From NCBI GenBank assembly GCA_007119835.1, contig SKOX01000049.1, forward strand, positions 1 through 9,972: 9,972 bases of DNA, written 5' to 3'. Source of the DNA: Paracoccaceae bacterium (GTDB lineage Bacteria > Pseudomonadota > Alphaproteobacteria > Rhodobacterales > Rhodobacteraceae). The translations under genes and the position numbers were made by a program. Below are positions 1-7,973 of the stretch, piece by piece (the stretch's first letter is position 1; every line of letters begins with the position of its first letter). The notes beneath the pieces are model-generated. The model saw only the letters and a list, made by a program, of their open reading frames with translations, did no database searches and was not told the DNA's origin.

Positions 1-316
1 CGAGCGCCGAGAACTCGGGCAGGAGGTGGTGGAACTGGTAGACGAAGCCCACCCGGTCGCGCCGCAGCCGGGTGCGCTCGTTCTCGGCGAGGCCCGAGGT
101 CTCGCGGCCGTCGATCGCGACCGAGCCCGCGGTCGGTCGGTCGAGGAGGCCCGCGATGTGCAGCAGCGTCGACTTGCCCGCTCCCGACGGCGCGACGAGC
201 GCGACCGCCTCGCCCGGCGCCAGCACGAGGTCGGCGCCGTCGAGCACCGTGATCTCGGCGTCGCTGCCCTGGTGGTAGACCTTGCTGACGCCCGCGAGGC
301 GCAGGACCTCACTCAT
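1..316 (-). CDS. lolD: Lipoprotein-releasing ABC transporter ATP-binding subunit LolD (N-terminal part, runs off the window)
   Basis: This is the ATPase of the LolCDE complex, which uses ATP in the cytoplasm to release outer-membrane lipoproteins from the inner membrane to LolA. I translated the minus strand from the ATG at 316-314 and obtained 105 residues, open to the window edge; complete LolD proteins are about 220-240 residues. The protein begins [17 protein letters not shown]. Walker A is APSGAGKST at residues 42-50, with Ala in place of the usual first Gly. The Q-loop segment [12 protein letters not shown] is at 91-102 and is typical of LolD rather than of general MacB-type ATPases. 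The signature motif, Walker B and H-loop lie outside the window. The start codon overlaps the end of lolC by 8 bp (ATGAGTGA, the lolC stop being its last three bases), and a GAGG sits 9-12 bases upstream, so translation is probably coupled to lolC. Confidence 0.93.
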   Translation of the reverse strand, partial: MSEVLRLAGVSKVYHQGSDAEITVLDGADLVLAPGEAVALVAPSGAGKSTLLHIAGLLDRPTAGSVAIDGRETSGLAENERTRLRRDRVGFVYQFHHLLPEFSAL

Positions 317-1616
317 ACCGCAGCGCCTCGACCGGATTGAGCCGCGCCGCCGACCGTGCCGGCCAGAGCGTGATCAGGAAGCTCAAGGCGAGCGCCATCG
401 CCATGACGGCAGCGACGTCCCCGAAGCGGATGCGCGCCGGGATCTCGGTCAGGTAGCGGATCTCCGGATCCCAGACCGAGCCGCCGAACACCCACTCGAC
501 GACGCCCTGGATCGCCTCGATGTTGAGCGCGAAGACCACGCCGAGGATGACGCCGAGCAGGGTCCCCGTCACCCCGATCAGCGCGCCGCAGAGGAAGAAC
601 ACCCGCATGATCGAGCCCTGGGTCAGCCCCATCGTGCGCAGGATGCCGATGTCGCGCCCCTTGTTCTTCACCAGCATCACGAGGCCGGAGATGATGTTGA
701 GCGCCGCGATCAGCACGACGAGGGAGAGGATGATGAACATCACCCGCCGCTCGACGTCGAGCGCGGCGAGGAACGCGCCCGAGGCGTCGCGCCAGGTCCA
801 GAGATACATGCCGGGCCCCGCGGCGTCGGCGATCGCCTGGGTGTAGCGCTCGACATCCGTGGCCGCGGCGACCATCGCCTCGATCTCGTCGACGCCCTCG
901 TCGCGGTCGAAGTAGAACTGCGCCTCCTGAAGCGGCATGTAGACCCGGATGCGGTCGATGTCCCAGCGCCCGACCCGGAAGACGTATACGACCTCGTAGT
1001 CGTTGATCCGCGGCTGGGTGCCGAACGGCGTGTCCATGCCCTCGGGCGAGATCAGGGTGACGATGTCGCCGGTGCCGACGCCGAGCTCGCGGGCGAGCTC
1101 GAAGCCGATGGCGATGCCGTCCTCGAGCCGCTCGAGCTCGCCCCAGGCGGCTTCGGGATTGGCGATGAGCGGCACGTCCATCAGGTCCTCGAGGCGGATG
1201 CCCGTGACCTCGACGCCGGTGTTGCGCCCGGGGCTCGATGCCATGACCTGCCCGCGCACGACCGGCGCGGCGCGGATGACGCCCGGCACGGCCTCGACGC
1301 GTGCGGCCACGTCGTCGTAGTCGGTGATCAGCCGCGACGGCATCCCCCACTCGTCCTCGTAGGGCGCCGCGAAGATCTGGACGTGCGGGTTGGCGCCGAG
1401 GATGCGCTCGGTGAACTCCTCGCGGAAGCCGATCATCACCGCCTGCACGACGATCAGCGTGGCGACGCCGAGCATGACGCCGACGAGGGCATAGCCCGCG
1501 ATGACCGAGATGCCGCCCTCCTTGCGCTTCGCGCGCAGGTAGCGCCAGGCGATCTGCCATTCGAAGGCGGCGAAGGGGCGGGTGCGCGCAGGCGCGGTCG
1601 TGTTCGTGTCGGTCAT
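309..1616 (-). CDS. lolC: Lipoprotein-releasing ABC transporter permease, LolC/LolE family
   Basis: This is the inner-membrane permease of the Lol system, which extracts mature lipoproteins and passes them to periplasmic LolA. The 435-residue protein has the family layout. TM1 is at about residues 36-64, and a periplasmic MacB-PCD-like domain at about 65-288. Three C-terminal helices (about 292-315, 336-366 and 400-419) form the FtsX domain. The cytoplasmic loop after TM2 reads [16 protein letters not shown] (315-330), the coupling region that contacts LolD. The end, [17 protein letters not shown], is a family signature. The frame is open further upstream to 1676, but I chose the ATG at 1616-1614 because MTDTN followed by [14 protein letters not shown] matches normal LolC N-termini and the upstream residues look like non-coding sequence. 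No strong Shine-Dalgarno is visible. LolC and LolE cannot be separated with confidence; many alphaproteobacteria have a single such permease, which may act as a homodimer. Confidence 0.93.
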   Translation of the reverse strand: MTDTNTTAPARTRPFAAFEWQIAWRYLRAKRKEGGISVIAGYALVGVMLGVATLIVVQAVMIGFREEFTERILGANPHVQIFAAPYEDEWGMPSRLITDYDDVAARVEAVPGVIRAAPVVRGQVMASSPGRNTGVEVTGIRLEDLMDVPLIANPEAAWGELERLEDGIAIGFELARELGVGTGDIVTLISPEGMDTPFGTQPRINDYEVVYVFRVGRWDIDRIRVYMPLQEAQFYFDRDEGVDEIEAMVAAATDVERYTQAIADAAGPGMYLWTWRDASGAFLAALDVERRVMFIILSLVVLIAALNIISGLVMLVKNKGRDIGILRTMGLTQGSIMRVFFLCGALIGVTGTLLGVILGVVFALNIEAIQGVVEWVFGGSVWDPEIRYLTEIPARIRFGDVAAVMAMALALSFLITLWPARSAARLNPVEALRYE

Positions 1617-1929
1617 CGCTGTGGTTCGCTCATCTGCGGCGGGCTGGCTGGCGCGCCTCGGCGCGGCCGTCCCCACCTCCCGCGCTCGGTCGGTTCAAGG
1701 CGTCCTGGGAGAGGCGTGCGCAGCTTCGGTAGGTCCGTGGCCCGTCGTGCCGGTGCCGGGTGTTCGTCGCGTCCGCCCGCCGTCGCGGCGGTGGATCGCG
1801 TCGCGGCAGTCTTCGGCCGTGCCGGACCGCGCCCGGCGGAAGCGGGGCGGCGCCTGTTCATGCATTGCGGGCTCGACGCTCATACCGGCAAGATAATGCT
1901 CGGCAGGGGCGGCGTCACCCTTTAGCCGA
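1617..1929. other. Non-coding spacer between proS and lolC
   Basis: These 313 bases hold no open frame that resembles a known protein on either strand; the short frames present give Arg/Pro/Ala-rich translations typical of GC-rich non-coding DNA. A 6-bp GC hairpin (CCGCCG-TCG-CGGCGG, 1777-1791) is the clearest structure, and it has no T-tract, so it is not a convincing intrinsic terminator. A more AT-rich patch at about 1875-1905 could carry the leftward promoter for lolC-lolD, but I cannot point to a good -35/-10 pair. The gap is long enough for lolCD to have its own promoter rather than depend on proS read-through. Confidence 0.5.
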
Positions 1930-3267
1930 TCACAGGCGGCTGTAGATGTCGGCGACGCGCGCCAGAGCGGCGGCGCTGCTCAACTCCTCGCTCTCGCCGG
2001 TGCGGCGGCAGGTGAGCTCGACGACGCCGCGGGAGAGCCCGCGCGGGCCGACGGTGATGCGCCATGGCAGTCCGATCAGGTCCATGGTGGCGAACTTGGC
2101 GCCCGCCCGCTCGTCGCGGTCGTCGTAGAGCGGGTCCAGCCCCACGCGCACAAGCTCGCGGTAGATCTTCGCGCATTCGCCGTCGGCCTGGGCGTCGCCC
2201 TGCTTGAGGTTGACGAGGCCGACGCGGAAGGGCGCGACCGCCTCGGGCCAGACGATGCCGCGCTCGTCGTGGCTCGCCTCGATGATCGCGCCGGCGAGCC
2301 GGGAGACGCCGATGCCGTGCGAGCCCATGTGGACCGGCACCCGCTCGCCCGCCTCGTTGACGACGAGCGCCTTCATCGTTTCGGAATACTTCGTGCCGAA
2401 GTAGAAGATCTGGCCGACCTCGATGCCGCGGCCCTGGCGGCGGCGATCCTGCGGCACCTCGGCGAAGGCCGCCTCGTCGTGGGTCTCGTCGGTGCGCGCG
2501 TAGGGCGCGGTCCACTCGTCGCAGATCGCCTGCACCGCGGCCCGGTCGCCGTAGTCGACCTGCCGCCGCCCGAAGGCGAGGTCGCCGATCGCCGCGTCGT
2601 AGTAGACCGTGCTCTCGCCGGTCTCGGCGAGGACCAGGAACTCGTGGGTGTCGTCGCCGCCGATCGGGCCGGAGGCCGCGCGCATCGGGATCGCCTTCAG
2701 CCCCATCCGCTCGTAGGTGCGCAGGTAGCTCACCATGTGGCGGTTGTAGGCGTGCAGCGCGTCCTCGCGCGTCAGGTCGAAGTTGTAGCCGTCCTTCATC
2801 AGGAACTCGCGGCCCCGCATCACGCCGAAGCGCGGCCGGATCTCGTCGCGGAACTTCCACTGGACGTGGTAGAGCGTCAGCGGCAGGTCGCGGTAGCTGG
2901 TGACCGCCGAGCGGAAGATGTCGGTGATCAGCTCCTCGTTGGTCGGACCGTAGAGCATGTCGCGGTCGTGCCGGTCGCGGATGCGCAGCATTTCCGGGCC
3001 GTAGGCGTCGTAGCGCCCGCTCTCGCGCCAGAGGTCGGCGGGCTGGATCGTCGGCATCAGCATCGGGATGTGGCCGGCGCGCTCCTGCTCCTCGTGCACG
3101 ACCGCCTCGATCCGCCGCAGCACCCGGTAGCCGAGCGGCAGCCACGAGTAGATCCCCGCGCTCGCCTGCCGGATCATGCCGGCGCGCAGCATCAGGCGGT
3201 GGCTGGCGATCTGGGCCTCCGAGGGCGTTTCCTTCAGCACCGGCAGGAAATACTGGGTGAGGCGCAT
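1930..3267 (-). CDS. proS: Prolyl-tRNA synthetase, short alphaproteobacterial type
   Basis: This class II aminoacyl-tRNA synthetase charges tRNA-Pro with proline in the cytoplasm. The protein has 445 residues from the ATG at 3267-3265 ([15 protein letters not shown]). The frame stays open to 3540, but the extra 91 residues are not ProS-like, and GGAG/GGAAG purines lie just upstream of the chosen ATG. Motif 1 falls around residues 31-55 ([20 protein letters not shown]). The substrate loop TNEE is at 109-112. Motif 2 is [17 protein letters not shown] at 139-155, followed by LMKDGYNFD. Motif 3 is HGIGVSRL at 317-324. The C-terminal HGTP anticodon-binding domain spans about 346-440. The roughly 180-residue editing (INS) domain of long bacterial ProS is absent between motifs 2 and 3, as is known for alphaproteobacterial enzymes; clearance of Ala-tRNA-Pro then relies on a free-standing editing protein, not seen here. 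Confidence 0.96.
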   Translation of the reverse strand: MRLTQYFLPVLKETPSEAQIASHRLMLRAGMIRQASAGIYSWLPLGYRVLRRIEAVVHEEQERAGHIPMLMPTIQPADLWRESGRYDAYGPEMLRIRDRHDRDMLYGPTNEELITDIFRSAVTSYRDLPLTLYHVQWKFRDEIRPRFGVMRGREFLMKDGYNFDLTREDALHAYNRHMVSYLRTYERMGLKAIPMRAASGPIGGDDTHEFLVLAETGESTVYYDAAIGDLAFGRRQVDYGDRAAVQAICDEWTAPYARTDETHDEAAFAEVPQDRRRQGRGIEVGQIFYFGTKYSETMKALVVNEAGERVPVHMGSHGIGVSRLAGAIIEASHDERGIVWPEAVAPFRVGLVNLKQGDAQADGECAKIYRELVRVGLDPLYDDRDERAGAKFATMDLIGLPWRITVGPRGLSRGVVELTCRRTGESEELSSAAALARVADIYSRL

Positions 3268-3321
3268 GCCGCTTCCACTCCGCAACTGTCCACGGCGGCC
3301 ACGGATAGGCCATGCGCTCCA

Positions 3322-3393
3322 CGGGCGCAATGCGCCCGGTTCGCGGAAGCGGACCTTTCGCAGATGCAGCAAGAAATGGCGAACACAGTTCGC
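3322..3393 (-). other. Cluster of three small hairpins in the proS upstream region
   Basis: Three perfect or near-perfect inverted repeats lie 55-130 bases upstream of the proS start. The first has a 7-bp stem, CGGCGC-type arms CGGGCGC/GCGCCCG around AAT (3322-3338). The second has arms of 7 with one mismatch around GGAA (3338-3355). The third has GCGAAC/GTTCGC around ACA (3379-3393). They would form in the proS leader RNA if transcription starts beyond 3393. None is followed by a T-run, so they are not classical terminators or an evident attenuator. The sequence shows the repeats directly; any regulatory role is inference. Hairpins this short are expected fairly often in GC-rich DNA. Confidence 0.4.
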
Positions 3394-3426
3394 ATGCGCA
3401 GCAATAGTTCGACTGCGACAAAGGTG

Positions 3427-3454
3427 TTGATTCCATCCGCGCGACCTGTTTAAA
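3427..3454 (+). promoter_or_regulatory. Possible sigma70-type promoter reading rightward into the small-RNA candidate
   Basis: TTGATT (3427-3432) and TTTAAA (3449-3454) are separated by 16 bases, giving a plausible -35/-10 pair in a locally AT-rich patch; a start near 3461 would follow. It would drive a plus-strand transcript of about 140 nt ending at the terminator at 3571-3600. It overlaps the left arm of the outer inverted repeat (3440-3448), so if this promoter is the real one, that arm is not part of the RNA. The -35 matches TTGACA at four of six positions. This is motif matching by eye. Confidence 0.3.
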
Positions 3455-3600
3455 GAACCAGCAGGGAGACGGCAGAACCAAGTTCGGCGGCAGCTGTACG
3501 AGTACGGCGCAGGTTCAAGCTGGACGGTTCTGCCGACCAAGGCGGCCCAGGTCGCGGGGAGGAAAGTGCGAAGCGGTCTGCTGATGCAGGCCGCTTTTTA
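3436..3600 (+). ncRNA. Candidate structured small RNA, unidentified family
   Basis: The non-coding interval between ppx and proS contains nested complementary segments and a plus-strand terminator. The outer stem is CGCGACCTG (3440-3448) with CAGGTCGCG (3548-3556), extended by three more pairs (3436-3438 with 3558-3560) across a G-G mismatch. The inner stem is CGGCAGAACC (3470-3479) with GGTTCTGCCG (3526-3535), ten perfect pairs. Inside it, CAGCT (3491-3495) pairs with AGCTG (3518-3522). A large asymmetric loop separates the outer and inner stems, and a terminator hairpin with a T-run follows at 3571-3600. This is a long rod with a central bubble, loosely like 6S RNA, but I do not recognise 6S, SRP, RNase P or tmRNA sequence motifs and do not claim identity. 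Alternatively, the RNA starts near 3461 and contains only the inner stem, or the repeats belong to the minus-strand proS leader. The unusual stem lengths and terminator are direct observations; transcription is inferred. Confidence 0.45.
3571..3600 (+). terminator. Rho-independent terminator on the plus strand
   Basis: The stem AAGCGGTCTGC / GCAGGCCGCTT closes on the tetraloop TGAT with one T-G wobble and runs directly into a T-tract (TTTTT at 3595-3599). On the minus strand the same hairpin is followed by CGCAC, with no T-run, so it should terminate rightward transcripts and not the leftward ppk-ppx message. No plus-strand protein gene lies upstream of it, which is the main argument for a small RNA at this place. 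Confidence 0.75.
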
Positions 3601-3659
3601 CTTGGGGCGTGGCAAGTGATACTTGTGTCCGGGGTGCACTACAGCGGCCGCGCTTCTGG

Positions 3660-5222
3660 TCAGTCGAGGACGACCTCGGGCGCGTCGCCGAGCTTCTGCG
3701 CGAGCGCCTGCAGCCGCTTGCCCACCGCATCGCCCATGAACGGCCGGGCCGGGCCCCGCAGCACGAGGCGCAGCTTGCCGTCCCGCCGTTCGAGCGGCGT
3801 GTGCTCCAGCACGCCGGTGGAGGCGCCCGAAAGCATCGCGCCGAGGCGCATCGCCCGGCCCAGCACCTGCGCCTCCGCCGCGCGCGCCGGCGGGATCAGC
3901 GCGGCGTAGCGCGAGGCCGCGCTCTCGTCGGCATTCTTGTAGCGGTGCATCAGCGCGAGGCCGAGGAAGACGCGGCTCGGGTGGTCGATGCCGCAGACGT
4001 TGGCCCGCGTCACGCTCTCGAAGCAGAGCTCGGCGCGGTAGTCCGGATGGCCGCGCCAGTTGATGTCGTGGAGCAGGCAGGCGGCGCGCACCAGCCGCTT
4101 CTCGCTCTCGGGCATCCCGACATAGAGCGGCAGCAGCCACTCGTAGAGCGCGCCGCCGAAGCCCGGGCAGCGCGCCATTGCCTTCTCCATGTGCCGGCAG
4201 GCCTCGATCAGGGGGTCCTTCCGGCGCATCGTGTCGGGCATCTGGCGGTAGAGCAGCCCCTCGCGCAGGCCGAAGGCCGAGATCGCGACCCGCTCGGGAT
4301 CGAGCCGCTCGACGAGCTCGACCAGCACCTCCGCCGCGTGGGGGACGAGCGACAGGCGCTCGGTGCTGATGCCGGTCGCCTTCGACATCTCGGCGACGTC
4401 CTGGGTGCCGATCCACTTCGCCGTCTCGACGAGCTGGCTCACCGGCGGCTCGTAGCCGTGCAGCACGATCAGCGGATAGCCGGTGCGCTCCATGTCGAGC
4501 CGCGCCACCGCCCGCCACGAGCCGCCGACCAGGAACAGCCGCGTGACCGGGCCGCGCACCGCCTTGCGCAGCGCCTTGACGCCCTTGCGGATCGCCTTCT
4601 CGCGCGCGGCCTTGTCCGGGAAGCCGGCGAGCTGGAGCGGGCCGAGGTCGGAGGTCTCGGTCTCGCCGATCTCGCCGTCGCCGACCCGGGCGAGCTCCAT
4701 CGAGGCGCCGCCCATGTCCGAGACGATGCCGTCGGCGTCCGGCCAGCCGAGCAGCACGCCCTTGGCGGCGAGCCGCGCCTCCTCGGCGCCGCTCGCCACG
4801 TGGATCTGCAGGCCGGTCTCCCGCTCGACGTCGTCGACGAAGGCCTGCCCGTCCTTGGCGTCGCGCACCGCCGCCGTCGCCACCGCGATGATCCCCGAGA
4901 GGTTCATCCGCTCGGCGAGGCCCGCGAAGCGGCGCAGCGCGTCCATCGCCCGGGACCAGCCCTTCTTCGAGAGCTTGCCCGATTGCTGCAGGCCCGCGCC
5001 GAGGCCGGCCAGCACCTTCTCGTTGTAGAAGTAGGCGGGGCTCCGGGCCATCCCGTCGAAGACGACGAGCCTGACCGAGTTCGAGCCGATGTCGATCACC
5101 CCGATCCGCCGGAGCCGCGCCGCGGCCGGATCCGGCTCGGGGGGCCGCATGTCCTCGCGAACGGCCGCCGGCGCCCTCGCCGACGCGCCGCCGTTCCGGG
5201 GCTGGTCCTGGTCCTCGCTCAC
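3660..5222 (-). CDS. ppx: Exopolyphosphatase / pppGpp phosphohydrolase, Ppx/GppA family
   Basis: This ASKHA-fold phosphatase removes terminal phosphates from polyphosphate chains and, in some members, converts pppGpp to ppGpp. It has 520 residues. Phosphate-binding loop 1 is VIDIGSNSVRLVVF at 42-55. The ATAAVRDA motif is at 115-122, the catalytic-Glu segment SGAEEARL at 144-151, and the second loop DMGGASMEL at 169-177. The adenosine-type segment LFLVGGSWRAVARL is at 229-242. A C-terminal region from about 330 to 510 contains LLHDINWRGHPDYRAE (383-398), which keeps the His-Asp pair of an HD fold. I accept the GTG start at 5222-5220 because GAGGG lies 8 bases upstream; an ATG at 5150 (MRPPEP) is an alternative that would remove 24 low-complexity residues. 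It lies 61 bp downstream of ppk1 and is probably co-transcribed with it. Ppx versus GppA specificity cannot be read from sequence. Confidence 0.92.
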   Translation of the reverse strand: MSEDQDQPRNGGASARAPAAVREDMRPPEPDPAAARLRRIGVIDIGSNSVRLVVFDGMARSPAYFYNEKVLAGLGAGLQQSGKLSKKGWSRAMDALRRFAGLAERMNLSGIIAVATAAVRDAKDGQAFVDDVERETGLQIHVASGAEEARLAAKGVLLGWPDADGIVSDMGGASMELARVGDGEIGETETSDLGPLQLAGFPDKAAREKAIRKGVKALRKAVRGPVTRLFLVGGSWRAVARLDMERTGYPLIVLHGYEPPVSQLVETAKWIGTQDVAEMSKATGISTERLSLVPHAAEVLVELVERLDPERVAISAFGLREGLLYRQMPDTMRRKDPLIEACRHMEKAMARCPGFGGALYEWLLPLYVGMPESEKRLVRAACLLHDINWRGHPDYRAELCFESVTRANVCGIDHPSRVFLGLALMHRYKNADESAASRYAALIPPARAAEAQVLGRAMRLGAMLSGASTGVLEHTPLERRDGKLRLVLRGPARPFMGDAVGKRLQALAQKLGDAPEVVLD

Positions 5223-5283
5223 GGCGCTATCCCTCGCAGCGAATCGGCACCGGCGTCAACCGGAAGGCTGCGCGCTTGTTCCC

Positions 5284-7599
5284 TCAGTCGTGCCCGTGGA
5301 CGAGGAGCGGCACGTCCTGCGACCCGGCGCGCCCGCGCCCCGACAGCGACGGGTTCTCCATGAAGAAGCGGTGGCAGGAGAAGAGCCGCGAGCGGTCGGT
5401 CTCGACATCGCCGTGGCGCAGGAAGGTGCCGTCGGGCTGGGCCACCCAGCTCTGCCCCTCGTCGGCCATGTTCGCCGCCATGATCTGGCTGACGATCTGG
5501 TCGTGCACCGTCGGGTTGGTGATCTCGACCAGCGTCTCCACCCGCCGGTTCAGGTTCCGCTCCATCCAGTCGGCGCTCGAGATGAAGACCCGCGCCTCCT
5601 TCGAGGGCAGGCCGTGGCCGTTGCCGAAGCAGACGATGCGGGAATGCTCGAGGAAGCGGCCGATGATCGATTTCACCCGGATGGTCTCGGAGAGCCCCTT
5701 CACGCCCGGACGCAGCGAGCAGATGCCGCGCACGATCAGGTCGATCCGCACGCCTTCCTGGCTCGCCGCGTAGAGCGCGTCGATCACCTCCGGCTCGGTC
5801 AGCGCGTTGAGCTTGAGCCAGACCTGCGCCGGCCGCCCCGCCCGCGCATGGGCGCATTCCGCCTCGAGCAGCTCGAGGATGAACGGCTTCATCATGTGCG
5901 GCGAGATGTGCAGGTTCTCGAGCTCGAGCGGCTTCACGTATCCCGTCAGGTAGTTGAACACCTTGGTCGCGTCCCGCCCGAGCGCGCGGTCGGCGGTGAA
6001 CAGCGACAGGTCGGTGTAGATGTTCGCCGTGCCGGGATGGTAGTTGCCCGTCCCGAGATGCGAGTAGGTGACCAGTTCGCTGCCCTCGCGCCGGACGACG
6101 ACCGACAGCTTCGCGTGCGTCTTCCAGTCGATGAAGCCGTAGACGACCTGCGCGCCCGCCCGCTCGAGCTGGCGGGAGAGGCGGATGTTCGCCGCCTCGT
6201 CGAAGCGCGCCTTGAGCTCGACCAGGGCGGTCACCGACTTGCCGTCCTCCGCCGCCTCGCAGAGCGCGGTGACGATCGGGCTGTCCCGGCTGGTGCGGTA
6301 GAGCGTCTGCTTGATCGCGAGCACGTTCGGGTCGCGCGCCGCCTGCTGCAGGAACCGCACCACGATGTCGAAGGTCTCGTAGGGATGGTGCAGCAGCATG
6401 TCCTTCTGGCGGATCGCCGCGAGAATGTCGCCCTCGAAGTCCTGCACCCGCTCGGGCATCCGCGGCGCGAAGGGCGGCCAGAGCAGGTCCGGCCGCGGCA
6501 CCCGGCAAAGTTCGGCGAGCGAGGCGATGCCGATGATGCCGGGCACCTCGATCACCTCGTCGCGCGCCACCTCGAGCTCGTCGACGATGGTGTGGCGCAG
6601 GTCCTCCGGCGCGTCGCCGGTGAGCTTCAGCCGGATCACCTGGCCGCGCCGGCGGCGCTTGAGCGCCGTCTCGAACTCGCGCACCAGGTCCTCGGCCTCC
6701 TCCTCGACCTCGAGGTCGCTGTCGCGCAGCACCCGGAAGCCGCACATGCCGAGCGGCGCGTAGCCCGGGAACAGCCGGTCGAGAAAGACCTCGAGCAGCC
6801 CCTCCATCGGCAGGAAGCGGATCTCGCCCTCCGGCCCGTCGGGCAGCCGCAGGAAGCGCTGGACCTGCGGCGGCACCGGCAGGAGCGCCTCGAGCACCTC
6901 GCCGTCGTCCTCGCGCCGCAGGCTGAGCGCCATGGCGAAGCCGCCGTTGGCAATGAACGGGAACGGGTGGGCGGGGTCGATGGCGAGCGGCGTCAGGATC
7001 GGAAACACCTGCTCGAGGAAGTGGCTCTCGAGCATCGCGACGTCGCCCGGCGCGAGGTCCCGCGGCCCGAGGACCTTGATCCCCTCGGCCGCGAGCAGCG
7101 CCTTCAGCTCGCGCCAGCAGGCCTGCTGGCGCATCATCAGCGCGCGGGCGTCCTCGTCGATGCGGGCGAGCTGCTCGGCGGGCGACAGCCCGTCCGAGGA
7201 GGGCGTCATCACCCCCTCGCGGACGAGCCCGCGCAGCCCCGCGACGCGCACCGAATAGAACTCGTCGAGGTTCGAGCCCGAGATCGACAGGAACCGGACC
7301 CGCTCGAGCAGCGGCACGTTCGGGTTCTCCGCCTCGGCCAGCACCCGCCAGTTGAAGGCGAGCCAGGAGAGCTCGCGGTTGACGAACCGCCCGGGGCCGG
7401 CGGGATCGAAGCCCGCGGCCTCATGGCACGGCAGCTCCTGGCTGCGCAGGAAGTCGGCGTTGACGCCCGCGCCGGTCGGCGCCTCGGCAGCGACGGGATA
7501 ATCGACCTGCGCCGGCGCCTCCCGGCGCTTGCGGACCGCACGCTGCGCCCTGCGCCTGTCCTCCGGCGCGCGCTCCGCCGCCTCTGTCTTCTCGAGCAT
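5284..7599 (-). CDS. ppk1: Polyphosphate kinase 1
   Basis: PPK1 reversibly transfers the gamma-phosphate of ATP onto inorganic polyphosphate through a phosphohistidine, usually at the inner membrane. From the ATG at 7599 the protein has 771 residues. The N-terminal domain contains [16 protein letters not shown] (72-87) and [16 protein letters not shown] (107-122). The head domain follows, with [10 protein letters not shown] at 211-220. The two phospholipase-D-like catalytic domains carry HPYETFD (405-411), [15 protein letters not shown] (462-476), the autophosphorylated His at 495 in [10 protein letters not shown], and [17 protein letters not shown] (517-533). They also carry [10 protein letters not shown] (623-632), the second catalytic His at 652 in FLEHSRI, and [14 protein letters not shown] (675-688). 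The frame is open to a GTG at 7656, but AGGAGG lies 4 bases upstream of the chosen ATG. The first 65 or so residues are charged and poorly conserved, making the protein longer than the usual 690-740. Confidence 0.96.
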   Translation of the reverse strand: MLEKTEAAERAPEDRRRAQRAVRKRREAPAQVDYPVAAEAPTGAGVNADFLRSQELPCHEAAGFDPAGPGRFVNRELSWLAFNWRVLAEAENPNVPLLERVRFLSISGSNLDEFYSVRVAGLRGLVREGVMTPSSDGLSPAEQLARIDEDARALMMRQQACWRELKALLAAEGIKVLGPRDLAPGDVAMLESHFLEQVFPILTPLAIDPAHPFPFIANGGFAMALSLRREDDGEVLEALLPVPPQVQRFLRLPDGPEGEIRFLPMEGLLEVFLDRLFPGYAPLGMCGFRVLRDSDLEVEEEAEDLVREFETALKRRRRGQVIRLKLTGDAPEDLRHTIVDELEVARDEVIEVPGIIGIASLAELCRVPRPDLLWPPFAPRMPERVQDFEGDILAAIRQKDMLLHHPYETFDIVVRFLQQAARDPNVLAIKQTLYRTSRDSPIVTALCEAAEDGKSVTALVELKARFDEAANIRLSRQLERAGAQVVYGFIDWKTHAKLSVVVRREGSELVTYSHLGTGNYHPGTANIYTDLSLFTADRALGRDATKVFNYLTGYVKPLELENLHISPHMMKPFILELLEAECAHARAGRPAQVWLKLNALTEPEVIDALYAASQEGVRIDLIVRGICSLRPGVKGLSETIRVKSIIGRFLEHSRIVCFGNGHGLPSKEARVFISSADWMERNLNRRVETLVEITNPTVHDQIVSQIMAANMADEGQSWVAQPDGTFLRHGDVETDRSRLFSCHRFFMENPSLSGRGRAGSQDVPLLVHGHD

Positions 7600-7603
7600 C
7601 CGG

Positions 7604-7609
7604 CCTCCT
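7604..7609 (-). promoter_or_regulatory. ppk1: Shine-Dalgarno site that fixes the ppk1 start
   Basis: The minus-strand hexamer AGGAGG is a full match to the anti-Shine-Dalgarno core and ends 4 bases before the ATG at 7599-7597. It decides between this ATG and the in-frame GTG at 7656, which has no comparable site. The spacing is slightly short but workable. Confidence 0.6.
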
Positions 7610-7694
7610 GTTCCGCCGCGATCCGCGACGGGCTTCCTGATCCGGCCGCGAACCACGCATCGGGCGCGCCAGCGGCCGGCGCCGCGGCCTCTCG

Positions 7695-7808
7695 TGTCAC
7701 GGCGGCACCATCTCTGCCACCTCTACCGTGGAAATCCCTTGTTTTGTCGGGGATCAGGGTCCCGGTCGGCGGGAAGTTCTGCCACTGCGACGGGCGACAA
7801 TCTGCCAC
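7695..7808. mobile_element. Possible remnant of an insertion-sequence end (IS21-like repeat architecture)
   Basis: Three copies of TCTGCCAC occur at 7713-7720, 7778-7785 and 7801-7808, two of them continuing as CT, in an otherwise non-coding stretch. A small hairpin (TCCCG/CGGGA around GTCGG, 7760-7774) lies between the first two. The block begins at 7695 with TGTCACGGCGGCACC. IS21-family elements have ends that carry several subterminal repeat copies and start with TG, and this arrangement resembles such an end. No transposase or helper ATPase (IstA/IstB) coding remnant is visible, and no inverted GTGGCAGA partner appears between 7809 and 8410, so at most a solo end survives. The repeats are seen directly; assignment to a mobile element is inference. 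Confidence 0.33.
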
Positions 7809-7973
7809 CTGAGATGGCGACCTGCAACGGAAAAGCCGCCCCGAAGGATGGCTTGCTCCGCAAGGACAGGGAGCACGCGGCGTCAGAGCGGCATGATCGC
7901 TGCGACGGTAGAAGCAACGAGCAACCCGGCTCCCGGGGGCAATCGGTGCGATGCCGCGCGGGTCGAGCGTCGA

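Noticed and set aside
1777..1791. GC hairpin as a proS terminator
   Set aside because: It has no T-run on either strand and a 6-bp GC palindrome is unremarkable in this composition.
282..1925. A 547-codon plus-strand open frame opposite lolC
   Set aside because: Antisense shadow of the permease, with His/Asp/Arg-rich composition and no family resemblance.
3505..3525. GGTTCAA motif resembling a tRNA T-loop
   Set aside because: No 5-bp T-stem closes around it and no acceptor, D or anticodon arms are found on either strand.
3268..3540. N-terminal extension of proS to 3540
   Set aside because: The added residues do not resemble ProS, the next start (3267) gives the canonical MRLTQYFLP beginning, and the region contains hairpins and a possible small RNA.
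3557..3566. GAGGAAAGT resembling the 5' start of RNase P RNA
   Set aside because: The bases that follow do not continue the RNase P RNA pattern, and a terminator comes only about 10 bases later.
3566..3619. A 17-codon plus-strand frame (GTG start after GGGGAGGAAA)
   Set aside because: The ribosome-site spacing is very short and the frame runs through the intrinsic terminator, so a full message would rarely be made.
3609..5363. A 584-codon plus-strand open frame opposite ppx
   Set aside because: Same antisense artefact, with biased composition and no family motifs; the Ppx/GppA frame explains the region.
5089..7812. A 907-codon plus-strand open frame opposite ppk1
   Set aside because: It is the antisense of ppk1. 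The translation is low-complexity, rich in Arg, Val, His, Asp and Leu, and has no recognisable domain, whereas the minus strand has full PPK1 motifs. Such long antisense frames are expected at this GC content.
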